Source of the DNA: Nocardia speluncae NBRC 108251
GTDB taxonomy: Bacteria > Actinomycetota > Actinomycetes > Mycobacteriales > Mycobacteriaceae
Length of the DNA stretch: 64,000 nt
Assembly: GCF_001613245.1 (NCBI RefSeq)
Contig: NZ_BDBZ01000002.1
Coordinates: forward strand, 248,001 to 312,000
Reading direction: 5' to 3'
The notes below the pieces were generated by a model. It was not told the origin of the DNA and ran no database searches. It worked only from the letters and a program-made list of their open reading frames with translations. A program made the position numbers and the translations under genes. How positions within the stretch are numbered: position 1 is the first letter of the stretch; each line of letters begins with the position of its first letter. Shown one piece after another: positions 43,871 through 52,298 of the stretch.

Positions 43871-45412
43871 TCAGTCGGTGCGAGAGCCGATCAGCGGGAG
43901 CCGGCCCATGGCCGTGCGGGCCGCGCGACGGGGGCCGGTGGTCGATCGGCCGGTGCTGTCGGTGAAGGTCAGGACACCGTCCTCGATCGGGCTCTTACGC
44001 AAATAGGCGCGGTCACGGAAATAGCTGTTGACCACCTTCCACGGTCCGCCGGTGCCCTGTCGGGGCATCACCGCGTCGCCGCGCTGGATATATCCGGAAC
44101 TGAGCGCACCGCCCATCACCGAAACTTCGGAGCGGTCGCCGGGGTGTGCGTTCGCCACGAACCGCGTGTATCCGCGGTCCCGCATCCGGTTGAGCACCTT
44201 GCAGAAGTATTCGGCGGCGAGGTCGGCCTTCAGGGTCCACGACGCATTGGTGTACCCGAGGACCATCAGCGCGTTCGGTACACCGTCCAGCAGCGCCCCC
44301 TTGTACATGACCCGCTCCCGGGTCACCACCGGTTCCTCGTCGACTTCCAGAGTTGCGCCGCCCAGGATCTGGATGGTCAGGCCGGTGGCGCAGACGACGA
44401 TATCGGCGCCGATCTCGGTGCCCGAGGAGAGGCGGATTCCGTTCTCGGTGAACGCGTCGATGGTGTCGGTGACGACGGACGCCTGTCCACGGCGAAGTGC
44501 TTTGAACAGGTCGCCGTCGGGTACTACGCACAACCGCTGATCCCAGGGCGCATAGTCCGGGCTGAAATGCCGCATATCGATACCGGGGCCGACCGCCATA
44601 CGAACCCAGTTCAGAAACATTTTCCGGGCCAGGGCCGGCTGCTTCCGCGAGAGCTGATAGCTGGCCTGCTGGACGGCGATATTGCGCGCGCGACCGACCT
44701 GGTAGGTGAGACCGGCCGGGGATTTGACCTTCGTGAGGCCGATCGCGACCGGATCGTCGGCCGGAATCGAGGCGATATAGCTGGGTGAGCGCTGCAGCAT
44801 CGTCACATGGCCGGCTTCGGCAACCATCGACGGCACCAGGGTGATGGCAGTGGCCCCGCTGCCGATCACTACGACCTTCTTCCCTCGGTAGTCGAGGTCC
44901 TCGGGCCAGTGCTGGGGGTGGACGATCTGCCCGGTGAAATCGTCTTCCCCCAGGAACGACGGCCGGTAGCCCTTGTCGTAGTCGTAGTAGCCGGTGCAGC
45001 CGACCAAGAACCCGGCGGTCCACAATTCTTCGGCGCCGGTCGCTTCGTCGACGCCCCGGACGGTCCACCGGTTATCCGCACTGGACCAGCTCGCCGAAAC
45101 CACTTTCCGGCCGAAGTGGATATGTGGAGTGACCCCGTACTCGTCGGCGGTCTCCTCGATATAGCGGCGGATCCCGGCACCATCGGCGAGCATCTTGGTT
45201 CCGCGCCAGGGCCGGAAACCGTAGCCGAACGAATACATATCGGAATCCGATCGGATCCCGGGGTATCGGAACAGGTCCCAGGTTCCGCCGATGGCGGTCC
45301 GCCGTTCCAGGACCGCGTAGCTGCGCCCGGTGTTCTCCTTCTCCAGGTGACAGGCCACATCGATACCGGACAGACCGGCTCCGATGATCAGTACGTCGAC
45401 ATGCCGCGTCAT
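43871..45412 (-). CDS. flavin-containing monooxygenase, EthA/Baeyer-Villiger type
   Basis: A 513-residue FAD/NADPH monooxygenase. The FAD loop GAGLSGID lies at residues 11-18, the Baeyer-Villiger/FMO fingerprint FxGxxxHxxxWP reads FTGQIVHPQHWP near 168, and the NADPH loop GSGATA near 190. It would insert oxygen into ketones or oxidise sulfur/thioamides, as EthA does with ethionamide. No TetR gene sits beside it, unlike ethA/ethR, but two palindromes lie upstream. ATG at 45412. Confidence 0.92.
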   Translation of the reverse strand: MTRHVDVLIIGAGLSGIDVACHLEKENTGRSYAVLERRTAIGGTWDLFRYPGIRSDSDMYSFGYGFRPWRGTKMLADGAGIRRYIEETADEYGVTPHIHFGRKVVSASWSSADNRWTVRGVDEATGAEELWTAGFLVGCTGYYDYDKGYRPSFLGEDDFTGQIVHPQHWPEDLDYRGKKVVVIGSGATAITLVPSMVAEAGHVTMLQRSPSYIASIPADDPVAIGLTKVKSPAGLTYQVGRARNIAVQQASYQLSRKQPALARKMFLNWVRMAVGPGIDMRHFSPDYAPWDQRLCVVPDGDLFKALRRGQASVVTDTIDAFTENGIRLSSGTEIGADIVVCATGLTIQILGGATLEVDEEPVVTRERVMYKGALLDGVPNALMVLGYTNASWTLKADLAAEYFCKVLNRMRDRGYTRFVANAHPGDRSEVSVMGGALSSGYIQRGDAVMPRQGTGGPWKVVNSYFRDRAYLRKSPIEDGVLTFTDSTGRSTTGPRRAARTAMGRLPLIGSRTD

Positions 45413-45966
45413 TGCGTTCCTCGTCTGCTTCGTGCCGGGTTCGTCGTCGACCGTGACGGACGCACCTTTTACATGTTACCGAGGGTAGCTGATATCAGTG
45501 CGGAAGCGGGCACGCCCCCACAGAGCAGGTCGAGAATCTTGCACTCACCGCGCACCTCCCCACGCCCGGACTCAGCTCCCTCCGACCTTCGACGAACCGA
45601 GCCGCCCCGGCGAACTCCCGGCCGGCAGCACCGGGTCGCGAAGGGCATATTCAGCAGGGACGTGTTCAGCCGGACCCGTCCGGCGTTCTCCGCCGCCGGC
45701 ATCAGCGCCCGAAACGACGCACCCGGCCGAGATGGCCGGTTACGCCGATCACGTCATATCCCGGCCACTCGGCCCAGCGGCATTTACGCACCCGGTCGCG
45801 GCGCGAATCCGGCACGACCGCATCGCGACCGAACCGGAGTTCCGTCGGTGATCTCACATCTTCTGCAAACCCCGCGCCGCCTCCGGGCCGGCGAGCCCGC
45901 GGACATAGGCTGGGCATACGTCCCGGGCAGGCGCGGCGCCGGCCCGAGCCACCAGGAGGAATGTCG
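45413..45966. other. 554-base divergent intergenic region
   Basis: It separates the monooxygenase gene from the small lipoprotein gene. Overlapping open frames have no family features. The palindromes at 45475-45498 are the only structure seen; AGGAGGA at 45953-45959 belongs to the lipoprotein gene. Confidence 0.55.
45475..45498 (-). promoter_or_regulatory. two adjacent palindromes upstream of the monooxygenase
   Basis: GTTACC-GAG-GGTAGC (45475-45489, one mismatch at the outer ends) abuts the perfect palindrome CTGATATCAG (45489-45498). They lie 63-86 bases upstream of the monooxygenase start. TTACC-N-GGTAA-type sites are common for TetR-family repressors. Confidence 0.45.
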
Positions 45967-46275
45967 ATGAACACCACCAAAACCCGGTTCGCTCTGCTGG
46001 CCGCGACCGCAGCGCTCGCATTGGCCGGGTGCACCGAGATCGAGCAGGCGCTGAACAAAGGCGGCGACACCCCCTGCCGCGAATACATCGCGCAAGATCA
46101 GGAAACCAAACGCGTCACCATCACCAAGTTCCTCGAGGAACAGCACGGACAGGCGCCGACCGGCACGAATGTCGACCTGTCGATGGCCGCCGCCGACGGC
46201 CTGTGCACCGTCCAGGCCAATGCCGATACCCCCATCGAGCGGGCCGACCTGGCCGGTATCTTCATCCGGAAATAG
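45967..46275 (+). CDS. small lipoprotein, HdeA-like
   Basis: About 102 residues. A signal segment (KTRFALLAATAALALAGC, lipobox LAGC) precedes a compact domain with two cysteines, PCREYIAQDQETKR and GLCTVQANADTPIERADL, the spacing and flanks of actinobacterial HdeA-like acid-stress proteins, where the pair forms a disulfide. It is expected to be anchored outside the membrane. AGGAGGA at 45953-45959 gives correct spacing only to the second ATG (45967), not the one at 45961. Confidence 0.72.
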   Translation: MNTTKTRFALLAATAALALAGCTEIEQALNKGGDTPCREYIAQDQETKRVTITKFLEEQHGQAPTGTNVDLSMAAADGLCTVQANADTPIERADLAGIFIRK

Positions 46276-46588
46276 TCGGCGGCTGCCACACCTTTCTTCG
46301 CCGGCCCGGAAGCCCGAGCAGCCTATCGCGCTTGCGCAACCATTTGCCCTATACCACAAGCATTTTCACCGCGCCACCGACACCCCTTCGCCTCCGGAAC
46401 CGGGATACGCAAGAATGTGTTCGCAAAAGTGCTGGCGAAGTACCGATCCGGCTACCGGGCTACGGCGAGAGCCGGAATCGGTGCGCACGGGCGGCGCCGG
46501 CGCCGGAAACTAGGTGCAAGGAGCGCGCAATGTTTCATCGGATCGAATCGGTGGCGCCGCGGTACCGTGGCGTGGCGCGGAGTTCCTG
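46276..46588. other. intergenic region holding a 19-codon uORF
   Basis: Nothing gene-like was seen in 46276-46517. The end of the gap carries AAGGAG at 46518-46523 and the short ORF at 46530. Confidence 0.5.
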
Positions 46589-46589
46589 A
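46530..46589 (+). CDS. 19-codon upstream ORF coupled to the next gene
   Basis: ATG at 46530 follows AAGGAG (46518-46523) by six bases. Nineteen codons later TGA (46587-46589) overlaps the ATG of the DUF779-like gene (TGATG). That gene has no good ribosome site of its own, so translation of this short ORF may feed ribosomes into it. The peptide begins MFHRIESVAPRYRG; it need not have a function itself. Confidence 0.5.
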   Translation: MFHRIESVAPRYRGVARSS

Positions 46590-46981
46590 TGGCGTATCGC
46601 AGCGACCGGGTGGCGGTAACCGACAGGGCGCGCAACGCGTTACGAGAATTGATCGAACAGCACGGCCCCATCCTGCTCTACCTGCCCGACCTCGACAGGG
46701 ACGAACCGGCACCCGACTGGCTGCCCATCCGCGATTTCCGGGCAGGCGAAGGCGATACTCTCTTCGGCCGACTTGCCTGGCATACCGAACTGTGGATGAG
46801 TGCCCAGGCGCACAAGCATTTCGAACGCGACCACCTGACCGTGGACGTCCCCGCCGATACCGGGCCACCGGCGGGCGGTGGGGAACCCGCAGCGGATACC
46901 GCGGTCTTTCTGCTGCGCACCCGCCGGCTCAGCGCCGCCGAGGCCGCCGCCTCCGAGACCCGCAAACGTAGCCGGGGCTGA
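46589..46981 (+). CDS. DUF779-like protein lacking the cysteine cluster
   Basis: A 130-residue soluble protein. The framework VAVTDRARNALRELIEQHGPI, DFRAGEGDTLFGRL and HLTVDVPAD fits the DUF779 family, but the family's SGGCCDGS centre is replaced by LPDLDRDEPAPDW and no cysteine remains. It may be a diverged paralogue or a misassigned look-alike. ATG at 46589 is used; an in-frame GTG at 46514 is possible. Function unknown. Confidence 0.55.
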   Translation: MAYRSDRVAVTDRARNALRELIEQHGPILLYLPDLDRDEPAPDWLPIRDFRAGEGDTLFGRLAWHTELWMSAQAHKHFERDHLTVDVPADTGPPAGGGEPAADTAVFLLRTRRLSAAEAAASETRKRSRG

Positions 46982-47166
46982 ACCGCCCGGTCATCGTCTC
47001 CACCGGCAGGACGAGAATTCCGGCCTGGGCGCTACGGTTCTCGGCCGCCGCTGCCACAGTTCGATCACGGGTACGGTCGCGGCTTACACCGCTGCCGGTC
47101 GCGAGGTCGAAGGGAGTCCTGTTCAATGGGATTCGATGTGCCGGAAGCGGGTCGAAAGGTTACTTT

Positions 47167-49518
47167 GTGGCGATGTTCAGAGCGAGGCTCGGTGTCCGCG
47201 CCCGGATCCTGGCGATCGCGCTCATCCCGAGTTTGACCTTGTTGGTGGTCGGTGTGGGCGCGACCGGCTACCTGATCGACCAGGGCCAGCACGACCGCCA
47301 GGTAACCGAGGCGATGCGGGCGGCCTCCGGTCCCACCCGCACGGTGTACGAAATCGTTCAGAACGAACGCCGGCTCACCCTCGCCTACCTCGCCGGTGAT
47401 TCGGCCGCTGCCGATGCGCTGGCCGCCGTACGGCCCGGCAGCGAACAGGCGCTGCGCGGCCTCCTCGACGCTTCCCAGCAACTGCGCAGCCTGCAACCCG
47501 ACCAGATCACCGACGATGTCGGCTCGTTCGCCACGCTCATCCAGCAACTGGGCAATATCCGGGGCGCGGTCGACAGCCGCGCGGTCTCCGCGGGTGACGC
47601 CTATACCTTCTACGCGCGTCTGCTCGACGCACTCGCGATCGGTGCGCAGGTTTCGCAGTCCTTCGCACCGGATGCGCATTCGGCCACTCAACTCACCCTC
47701 GCGACCCGCATCATGCACATGCTCGAGGCCACATCCCGCAGCCGTGCGCTGGCCGGGGCGGCGCTGCAATCCGGCCGGCCGGTGGCACTGCCCGAGGAGT
47801 ACATCCAGCAGACCGGCTTCTACCACACCGAATCAGCGCTGCTGGCCCGTGAGCTCGCCCCGGAACTCGGTGAGCGGCTGAACAATCTACTCAGCAGCCC
47901 GCAGTGGCAGCTGCTGACCCGCGCCGAGAACACCCTCATCGCCCGGAGTCTTTCCAGCGCAGGCAACGACTCCTCAGGTCTGCCGCCCGCCCAGTTCGCC
48001 GCCTGGCAGGATGCGGCCGGCCATCTCGATCACGAAATGCTCGAACTATGGGACGAGCAGAACACGGTCATGCAGCAGGCCTCGCTGGATGCCGCGGCCC
48101 GCACCACGACACAATCCCTGCTGATCGGGCTCGCCGTCCTGGTGATCTCCGCGGCGGCGTTCGGTATCTCCCTGGTGCTGGCCAACCGGTTCATCCACCG
48201 GTTGGTGCGGTTGCGCGACCATACACTGGCCCTCGCCGACGAGCGACTGCCGGATATCCTCGACCGGCTCCGCGCCGGAGAGGATATCGACGACGCCGCT
48301 ACCGCGGCGCGACTCGATTTCGGCCACGACGAACTCGGTGCAGTGGCCACCGCATTCGAGCATGCGCACGCGGTGGCCGTTACTGCCGCCGTCACCGAGG
48401 CCCGCAACCGGGAAGGCGTCAAGTCGATCTTCCTGAACATCGCGCACCGCAGCCAAATCGTGGTGCACAAGCAACTGGAGATCCTCGACGAGGCCGAGCG
48501 GCGCGAAGAGGATCCGGCGATGCTGGATGTTTTGTTCAAACTCGACCATCTGGCCACCCGGGAGCGCCGTAACGCGGAGAACCTCATCGTGCTCGGCGGC
48601 GGGAAACCCGGCCGCCAGTGGCGCACCCCCGTACCGCTTGTGGATCTGGTGCGTAGCGCTGTCGGTGAAACCCAGGACTATCCCCGGGTGCGCCTGGCCC
48701 GGCTGCCCGAGCTGCGGGTGGCGGGTAGCGCGGTCGGCGATCTCATCCATCTGCTCGCCGAACTCGTCGACAACGCGACCTCGTTCTCCCCACCGCAGTC
48801 GCGTGTCCAGGTGACCGGTTCGGTCATCGGCAAGGGGGTGGCCGTCGAGATCACCGATCAAGGTATGGGAATCCCCGCCGACAGCCGCGACCGGCTCAAC
48901 GAGATCCTGGAGAGCCCGCCCGATTTCGAAGTCGCCTCGCTGCAGCGGGATTCGCGGCTGGGAATCTTCGTGGTCGCGCAACTGGCCCACCGGCACGGTA
49001 TCTCCGTACGGCTGTGGGAATCGGAGTACGGCGGTGTGCGCGCGGTCGTGATCATTCCGTCCGCGCTGCTCACCGACCCTGCCGAGGAGACCGCGCCGCT
49101 GACGGGTTTGACGCGACCGGCCGCCCCGGTCCCGCCCCCCGCACCCGAGGAACGCGCCGAGACCCCGACGGCCACCCTCGTCGAAGACCGCCCGCGGCCC
49201 GCCGCCCGTCCCGAACCGGCGCCTCCGGACGTCGCGGCGGCGGAGACCGGCGCAACCACCGGGGAACCGAAGGTTCTGCCCGACGGTCGTCCGGCTTTAC
49301 CACGCCGCGCCAGGCAGGCTAAAGTCGCACCGCGACCGGAAGATTCGGGCGCCCAGCAGGCCGCAGCGGCACGGCCGCGCTCGGCCGAACAAGCCCGAGA
49401 TCTGATGGCGGCGATCGAGAACGGTACTCGGCAGGGCCGCAGGCCTCTGCCCGCCACGGATTCCGGCGCCGCGAACCCGGCGCCGGATGGCATATCCCCG
49501 GATGAACAGGAAGGCTAA
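47167..49518 (+). CDS. conservon sensor histidine-kinase-like protein (CvnA type)
   Basis: A 783-residue membrane protein. A first transmembrane helix (about 15-37) and a second (about 317-340) flank an outer helical NIT-type sensor domain; HAMP follows, then the kinase-like core with SIFLNIAHRSQ near 420 and the ATPase N-box ELVDNATSFSPP near 533, GMGIPADS after it, and a 140-residue Pro/Ala-rich tail. In conservons this protein controls the downstream roadblock/GTPase set rather than a classical response regulator. GTG at 47167 has GAAAGG seven bases upstream. First gene of four. Confidence 0.92.
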   Translation: MAMFRARLGVRARILAIALIPSLTLLVVGVGATGYLIDQGQHDRQVTEAMRAASGPTRTVYEIVQNERRLTLAYLAGDSAAADALAAVRPGSEQALRGLLDASQQLRSLQPDQITDDVGSFATLIQQLGNIRGAVDSRAVSAGDAYTFYARLLDALAIGAQVSQSFAPDAHSATQLTLATRIMHMLEATSRSRALAGAALQSGRPVALPEEYIQQTGFYHTESALLARELAPELGERLNNLLSSPQWQLLTRAENTLIARSLSSAGNDSSGLPPAQFAAWQDAAGHLDHEMLELWDEQNTVMQQASLDAAARTTTQSLLIGLAVLVISAAAFGISLVLANRFIHRLVRLRDHTLALADERLPDILDRLRAGEDIDDAATAARLDFGHDELGAVATAFEHAHAVAVTAAVTEARNREGVKSIFLNIAHRSQIVVHKQLEILDEAERREEDPAMLDVLFKLDHLATRERRNAENLIVLGGGKPGRQWRTPVPLVDLVRSAVGETQDYPRVRLARLPELRVAGSAVGDLIHLLAELVDNATSFSPPQSRVQVTGSVIGKGVAVEITDQGMGIPADSRDRLNEILESPPDFEVASLQRDSRLGIFVVAQLAHRHGISVRLWESEYGGVRAVVIIPSALLTDPAEETAPLTGLTRPAAPVPPPAPEERAETPTATLVEDRPRPAARPEPAPPDVAAAETGATTGEPKVLPDGRPALPRRARQAKVAPRPEDSGAQQAAAARPRSAEQARDLMAAIENGTRQGRRPLPATDSGAANPAPDGISPDEQEG

Positions 49519-49938
49519 GTGTCAACTTCCACTCAAGGTGACCTGAACTGGCTGCTCGACGATCTCGTCGAGCGACTCGCGGGAGTCCGGCTGGCGGTCG
49601 TACTGTCCACCGACGGAATGCTGCTCGGCCACTCCTCGAAAATGGACCGCACCGAGGCAGAGCATTTCGCCGCGATGTCGTCGACCCTGCACGGCCTGGC
49701 CCGGAGTGCGGGCGCACGATTCGAGGGCGGTAGCGTACGGCAGGCGGTGATCGAACTCGATCGGGCCGTACTGTTCGTGACCTCCGCCGGCGATAACGCA
49801 TGCATCGCGGTCCAGGCCGCGGCGGACGCCAACCTCGGCATGGTGGCCTACGAGATGAACCTGACCGTCCAGCGCGTCGGTACCCATCTCTCGACCAGTT
49901 CCCGCAGCGGAACCGGGGACCGACCACAGCAACCGTGA
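49519..49938 (+). CDS. roadblock/LC7 domain protein (CvnB type)
   Basis: A 139-residue roadblock protein (LNWLLDDLVERLAGVRLAVVLSTDGMLLG ... MSSTLHGLARSAG), starting one base after the kinase stop at a GTG. Such proteins are partners, and possibly GTPase-activating modules, of the small GTPase encoded two genes on. The last 15 residues are low complexity. Part of the four-gene conservon. Confidence 0.93.
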   Translation: MSTSTQGDLNWLLDDLVERLAGVRLAVVLSTDGMLLGHSSKMDRTEAEHFAAMSSTLHGLARSAGARFEGGSVRQAVIELDRAVLFVTSAGDNACIAVQAAADANLGMVAYEMNLTVQRVGTHLSTSSRSGTGDRPQQP

Positions 49939-49957
49939 GAACAGCAGCGATACTGCG

Positions 49958-50332
49958 ATGACCGGTACACGGGATTCCTGGTTCGACGATGATGCCGGGC
50001 CACTGGTGCGGCCGTATGCGATCACCCGGGGCCGGACCGTCGGTGCCGGACACGATCTGGATATGCTCACAATAGTGGTCAGAGCTCGCGGAGCCCCGCC
50101 CCTACGTCGTACCGAACCCGAATATCTCGATATCGTGCAGTTGTGCACAGAACCACAGACAGTGGCGGAGGTGGCAGCCGCCTTGAAACTGCCGCTGGCG
50201 GTGACCAAGATTCTCGTCGGAGATCTGATCGGTGACAGCCATCTGATCTTCCGGACTCCGGTGCAGATGGAGTCCGGACCCGGCGACTTCAACATATTGC
50301 GAGCGGTACTGGATGGAATCCGAAAAATTTGA
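49958..50332 (+). CDS. DUF742 protein (CvnC type)
   Basis: A 124-residue DUF742 protein: LVRPYAITRGRT near residue 16, LDIVQLCTEPQTVAEVAAALKLPLAVTKILVGDL as a winged-helix-like centre, and a C-terminal ILRAVLDGIRKI. DNA-binding is suggested by the fold but unproven in the family. It overlaps the GTPase gene by 20 bases, so the two are translated together. Confidence 0.93.
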   Translation: MTGTRDSWFDDDAGPLVRPYAITRGRTVGAGHDLDMLTIVVRARGAPPLRRTEPEYLDIVQLCTEPQTVAEVAAALKLPLAVTKILVGDLIGDSHLIFRTPVQMESGPGDFNILRAVLDGIRKI

Positions 50333-50933
50333 CCCTGCCCGGATCGACCCCGCGGCACCGGCCCTGGCCGCATCGGTCAAGGTCCTCATCGCCGGCGGCT
50401 TCGGCGTCGGCAAAACCACCATGGTGGCCTCGATCAGTGAGATTCCGCCGTTGCGGACCGAGGAGATGATCACCGAACTCAGTACGGGGATCGACGATCT
50501 GTCGGGTGTCGAGTCCAAGACCACCACGACGGTGGCGCTGGACTTCGGCCGGATCACCATCGACAAAGATCTGGTGCTGTATCTGTTCGGCACGCCGGGC
50601 CAGGACCGTTTCTGGTTCCTCTGGGACGAATTGGCACGGGGCGCGCTCGGCGCGGTGGTCCTGGCCGATACCCGCCGGCTCGGGAACTCCTTTGCCGCCA
50701 TCGACTATTTCGAACGCCGCGGGCTACCGTTCCTCGTGGCGGTCAACTGCTTCGACGGCGCACCGCGCTACACCGTGGACGAGGTCCGGGACGCCCTCGA
50801 TCTCGACGGCTCGATGCCGGTGATGCTCTGCGATGCCCGTGATCGGGTGTCGGCGAAGAATGTGCTGCTCAGCTTGATCGAGTACCTGATAGATCGGGCC
50901 ACCCGGCCCGATCTGACGGCCAATCCCGGGTGA
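50313..50933 (+). CDS. small GTPase of the conservon (CvnD type)
   Basis: A 206-residue Ras-like GTP-binding protein: P-loop AGGFGVGKTT near residue 27, switch-II TPGQDRFWF near 92, and the base-recognition motif NCFDG in place of NKxD. It would cycle between GDP and GTP under control of the roadblock and kinase-like proteins and, in Streptomyces conservons, is membrane-associated. Its ATG lies inside the DUF742 gene. A hairpin follows its stop. Confidence 0.93.
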   Translation: MESEKFDPARIDPAAPALAASVKVLIAGGFGVGKTTMVASISEIPPLRTEEMITELSTGIDDLSGVESKTTTTVALDFGRITIDKDLVLYLFGTPGQDRFWFLWDELARGALGAVVLADTRRLGNSFAAIDYFERRGLPFLVAVNCFDGAPRYTVDEVRDALDLDGSMPVMLCDARDRVSAKNVLLSLIEYLIDRATRPDLTANPG

Positions 50934-50937
50934 TCTG

Positions 50938-50966
50938 CCGGCGGAGCCGTTCGCCGGCTCCGCCGG
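50938..50966. terminator. 11-pair hairpin after the conservon
   Basis: CCGGCGGAGCC (50938-50948) and GGCTCCGCCGG (50956-50966) are exact inverse copies with a 7-base loop, just after the GTPase stop and facing a convergent Nudix gene. There is no T-run. Confidence 0.75.
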
Positions 50967-51039
50967 AGCGCGTCAGGACCGGAGGCGGTAGCACAGCGTA
51001 ACCACGCAGGGCCCGCGCTCAGGTGCAACAGACACAGCC
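50966..51039. repeat. interspersed intergenic repeat, copy A
   Basis: A 74-base element opening GAGCGCGTCAGG and closing GACACAGCC. It aligns almost end to end with copy B (51943-52015), and its inner part (CGGAGGCGGTAGC ... AACCACGC) is shared with copy C (62905-62951). Confidence 0.75.
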
Positions 51040-51044
51040 GATAT

Positions 51045-51449
51045 TCAGCGCAGGGCGCCCGCCGCGTGCAGTTCGTCGAACAGCAGCTGATCCACCGGAG
51101 GTACGCGGGGTCGGTCGGCGTAGCCGAACCAGTCGATTTCGGAGATTTCGCTGCTCGCGGTCAGCTTTCCCCGGTAGTCGGCGCGGTAGCAGCTCATCCG
51201 CACCCGGGCCGCACCGTCGGCGGCCTCGTAGACGCCCACCGGCTCGACGGTTTCGGCGACGAGTGCGACGGTGAGCTCTTCGGCGATCTCGCGAACCAGG
51301 GTCTGTTCATCGGTTTCGCCCGATTCGCGTTTTCCGCCCGGGATGTAGAAGATTTCCTTGCCCGCCGGGCGGGCGCACAGGATCCGACCGTCCACGATCA
51401 GCACCCAGGCGACCGTATCGATGAGCTCACCGACCAATTCGTCCGTCAC
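51045..51449 (-). CDS. Nudix hydrolase
   Basis: A 134-residue Nudix protein. The Nudix box GGKRESGETDEQTLVREIAEELTV matches GX5EX7REUXEEXGU apart from the last glycine (shown as GGKRESGET and REIAEEL), giving pyrophosphohydrolase chemistry on a nucleoside-diphosphate-linked substrate. GTG at 51449. It lies between repeat copies A and B and is divergent from the receiver-domain gene. Substrate unknown; MutT-like 8-oxo-dGTP cleavage is only one option. Confidence 0.9.
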   Translation of the reverse strand: MTDELVGELIDTVAWVLIVDGRILCARPAGKEIFYIPGGKRESGETDEQTLVREIAEELTVALVAETVEPVGVYEAADGAARVRMSCYRADYRGKLTASSEISEIDWFGYADRPRVPPVDQLLFDELHAAGALR

Positions 51450-51533
51450 GCCGGCAGCTTAGACCAGCGCCGCGCGCGGGCCATATCGGCCAAGCTGCCC
51501 CCAACAGCACGGTCGCGGACGTACCATGCGGAC

Positions 51534-51944
51534 GTGGCCGATGCGAATCTTCCCGCCGTGCTGCGGGTCCTGGTCTACAGCAACGACGCCGACACTCGGA
51601 GTCAGGTGATGCTGGCGCTCGGGCGCCGCCCGCATCCGGAGCTACCACCGCTCGAGTACCTCGAGGTCGCTACCGCTGCGGTGGTACTGGAGCGGATGGA
51701 TGCCGGTGCTGCCGATCTCGCCGTTCTGGACGGTGAATCCGCCCCGGTCGGCGGGCTGGGCCTGGCCAAACAGCTCAAGGACGAGCTCGCCGAATGCCCG
51801 CCGCTGATCGTGCTCACCGGCCGCGCCGACGACGCGTGGCTGGCGAACTGGTCGCGCGCGGAGGCTGTCGCGTCCCACCCGATCGATCCACTACGACTTA
51901 CCGAGATAGTGGTCGACCTGCTGCGGCGCCGCTCCGCCGCCTGA
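51534..51944 (+). CDS. orphan receiver-domain protein (Rv3143-like)
   Basis: A 136-residue single receiver domain with no output domain: VLRVLVYSNDADTR opens the fold, ADLAVLDGESAP holds the probable phospho-acceptor Asp, and the usual lysine of KPF/KPI is replaced by His in ASHPIDPLRL. Position directly before nuoA matches the gene order Rv3143-nuoA of mycobacteria, so it may bind or tune complex I or respond to redox state. GTG at 51534. Its stop overlaps the beginning of repeat copy B. Confidence 0.82.
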   Translation: MADANLPAVLRVLVYSNDADTRSQVMLALGRRPHPELPPLEYLEVATAAVVLERMDAGAADLAVLDGESAPVGGLGLAKQLKDELAECPPLIVLTGRADDAWLANWSRAEAVASHPIDPLRLTEIVVDLLRRRSAA

Positions 51945-52015
51945 GCGCGTCAGGCCCTGAGGCCGTAGCGGAGCGTCACCACCAAGGGCTGCACTCAGGC
52001 GCAATCGACACAGCC
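51943..52015. repeat. interspersed intergenic repeat, copy B
   Basis: A 73-base element with GAGCGCGTCAGG at the start, CTCAGGCGCAA in the middle and GACACAGCC at the end, closely matching copy A. It starts inside the stop codon of the receiver-domain gene and lies upstream of nuoA. Confidence 0.75.
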
Positions 52016-52298
52016 TGAGCCGATTAGGTTCATTCGCTCATAAATCTCAGTCCCGAATTCGATCAAACCGGCCTGTGAATCCGCGTTCTTCCTGCCGCGA
52101 CAGTTGTAGGCTGTGCTGTAGCTCACATGAGCGCGGGAGATGACATATAACCCATGCCACCGAAATCCTCCCCCAGCCCATTCCCGATTTCGGGGATGAT
52201 CCGGCGGCGTGGGCCGTACCCATCGACCGCCCGACCCCGTTCGCGGGCGCCGCGGCACAACCGCGGGTCCGGAGTTCGCAAGGAGGGGAAGCGCAGTC
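52016..52298 (+). promoter_or_regulatory. leader region of the nuo operon
   Basis: AT-rich sequence at 52020-52070 and TATAAC at 52146-52151 could contain promoters. GCTCA-CA-TGAGC (52121-52132) is a perfect inverted repeat. AAGGAGGGG at 52280-52288 is the nuoA ribosome site. No ORF with coding features was found. Confidence 0.4.

Noticed and set aside
44013-45068. 351-codon frame inside the monooxygenase gene
   Set aside because: Same strand, shifted frame, within a clear FMO gene; composition reflects codon position bias only.
45702-46088. 128-codon minus-strand frame across the start of the HdeA-like gene
   Set aside because: It overlaps a lipoprotein gene that has a strong ribosome site and signal peptide, and shows no family features.
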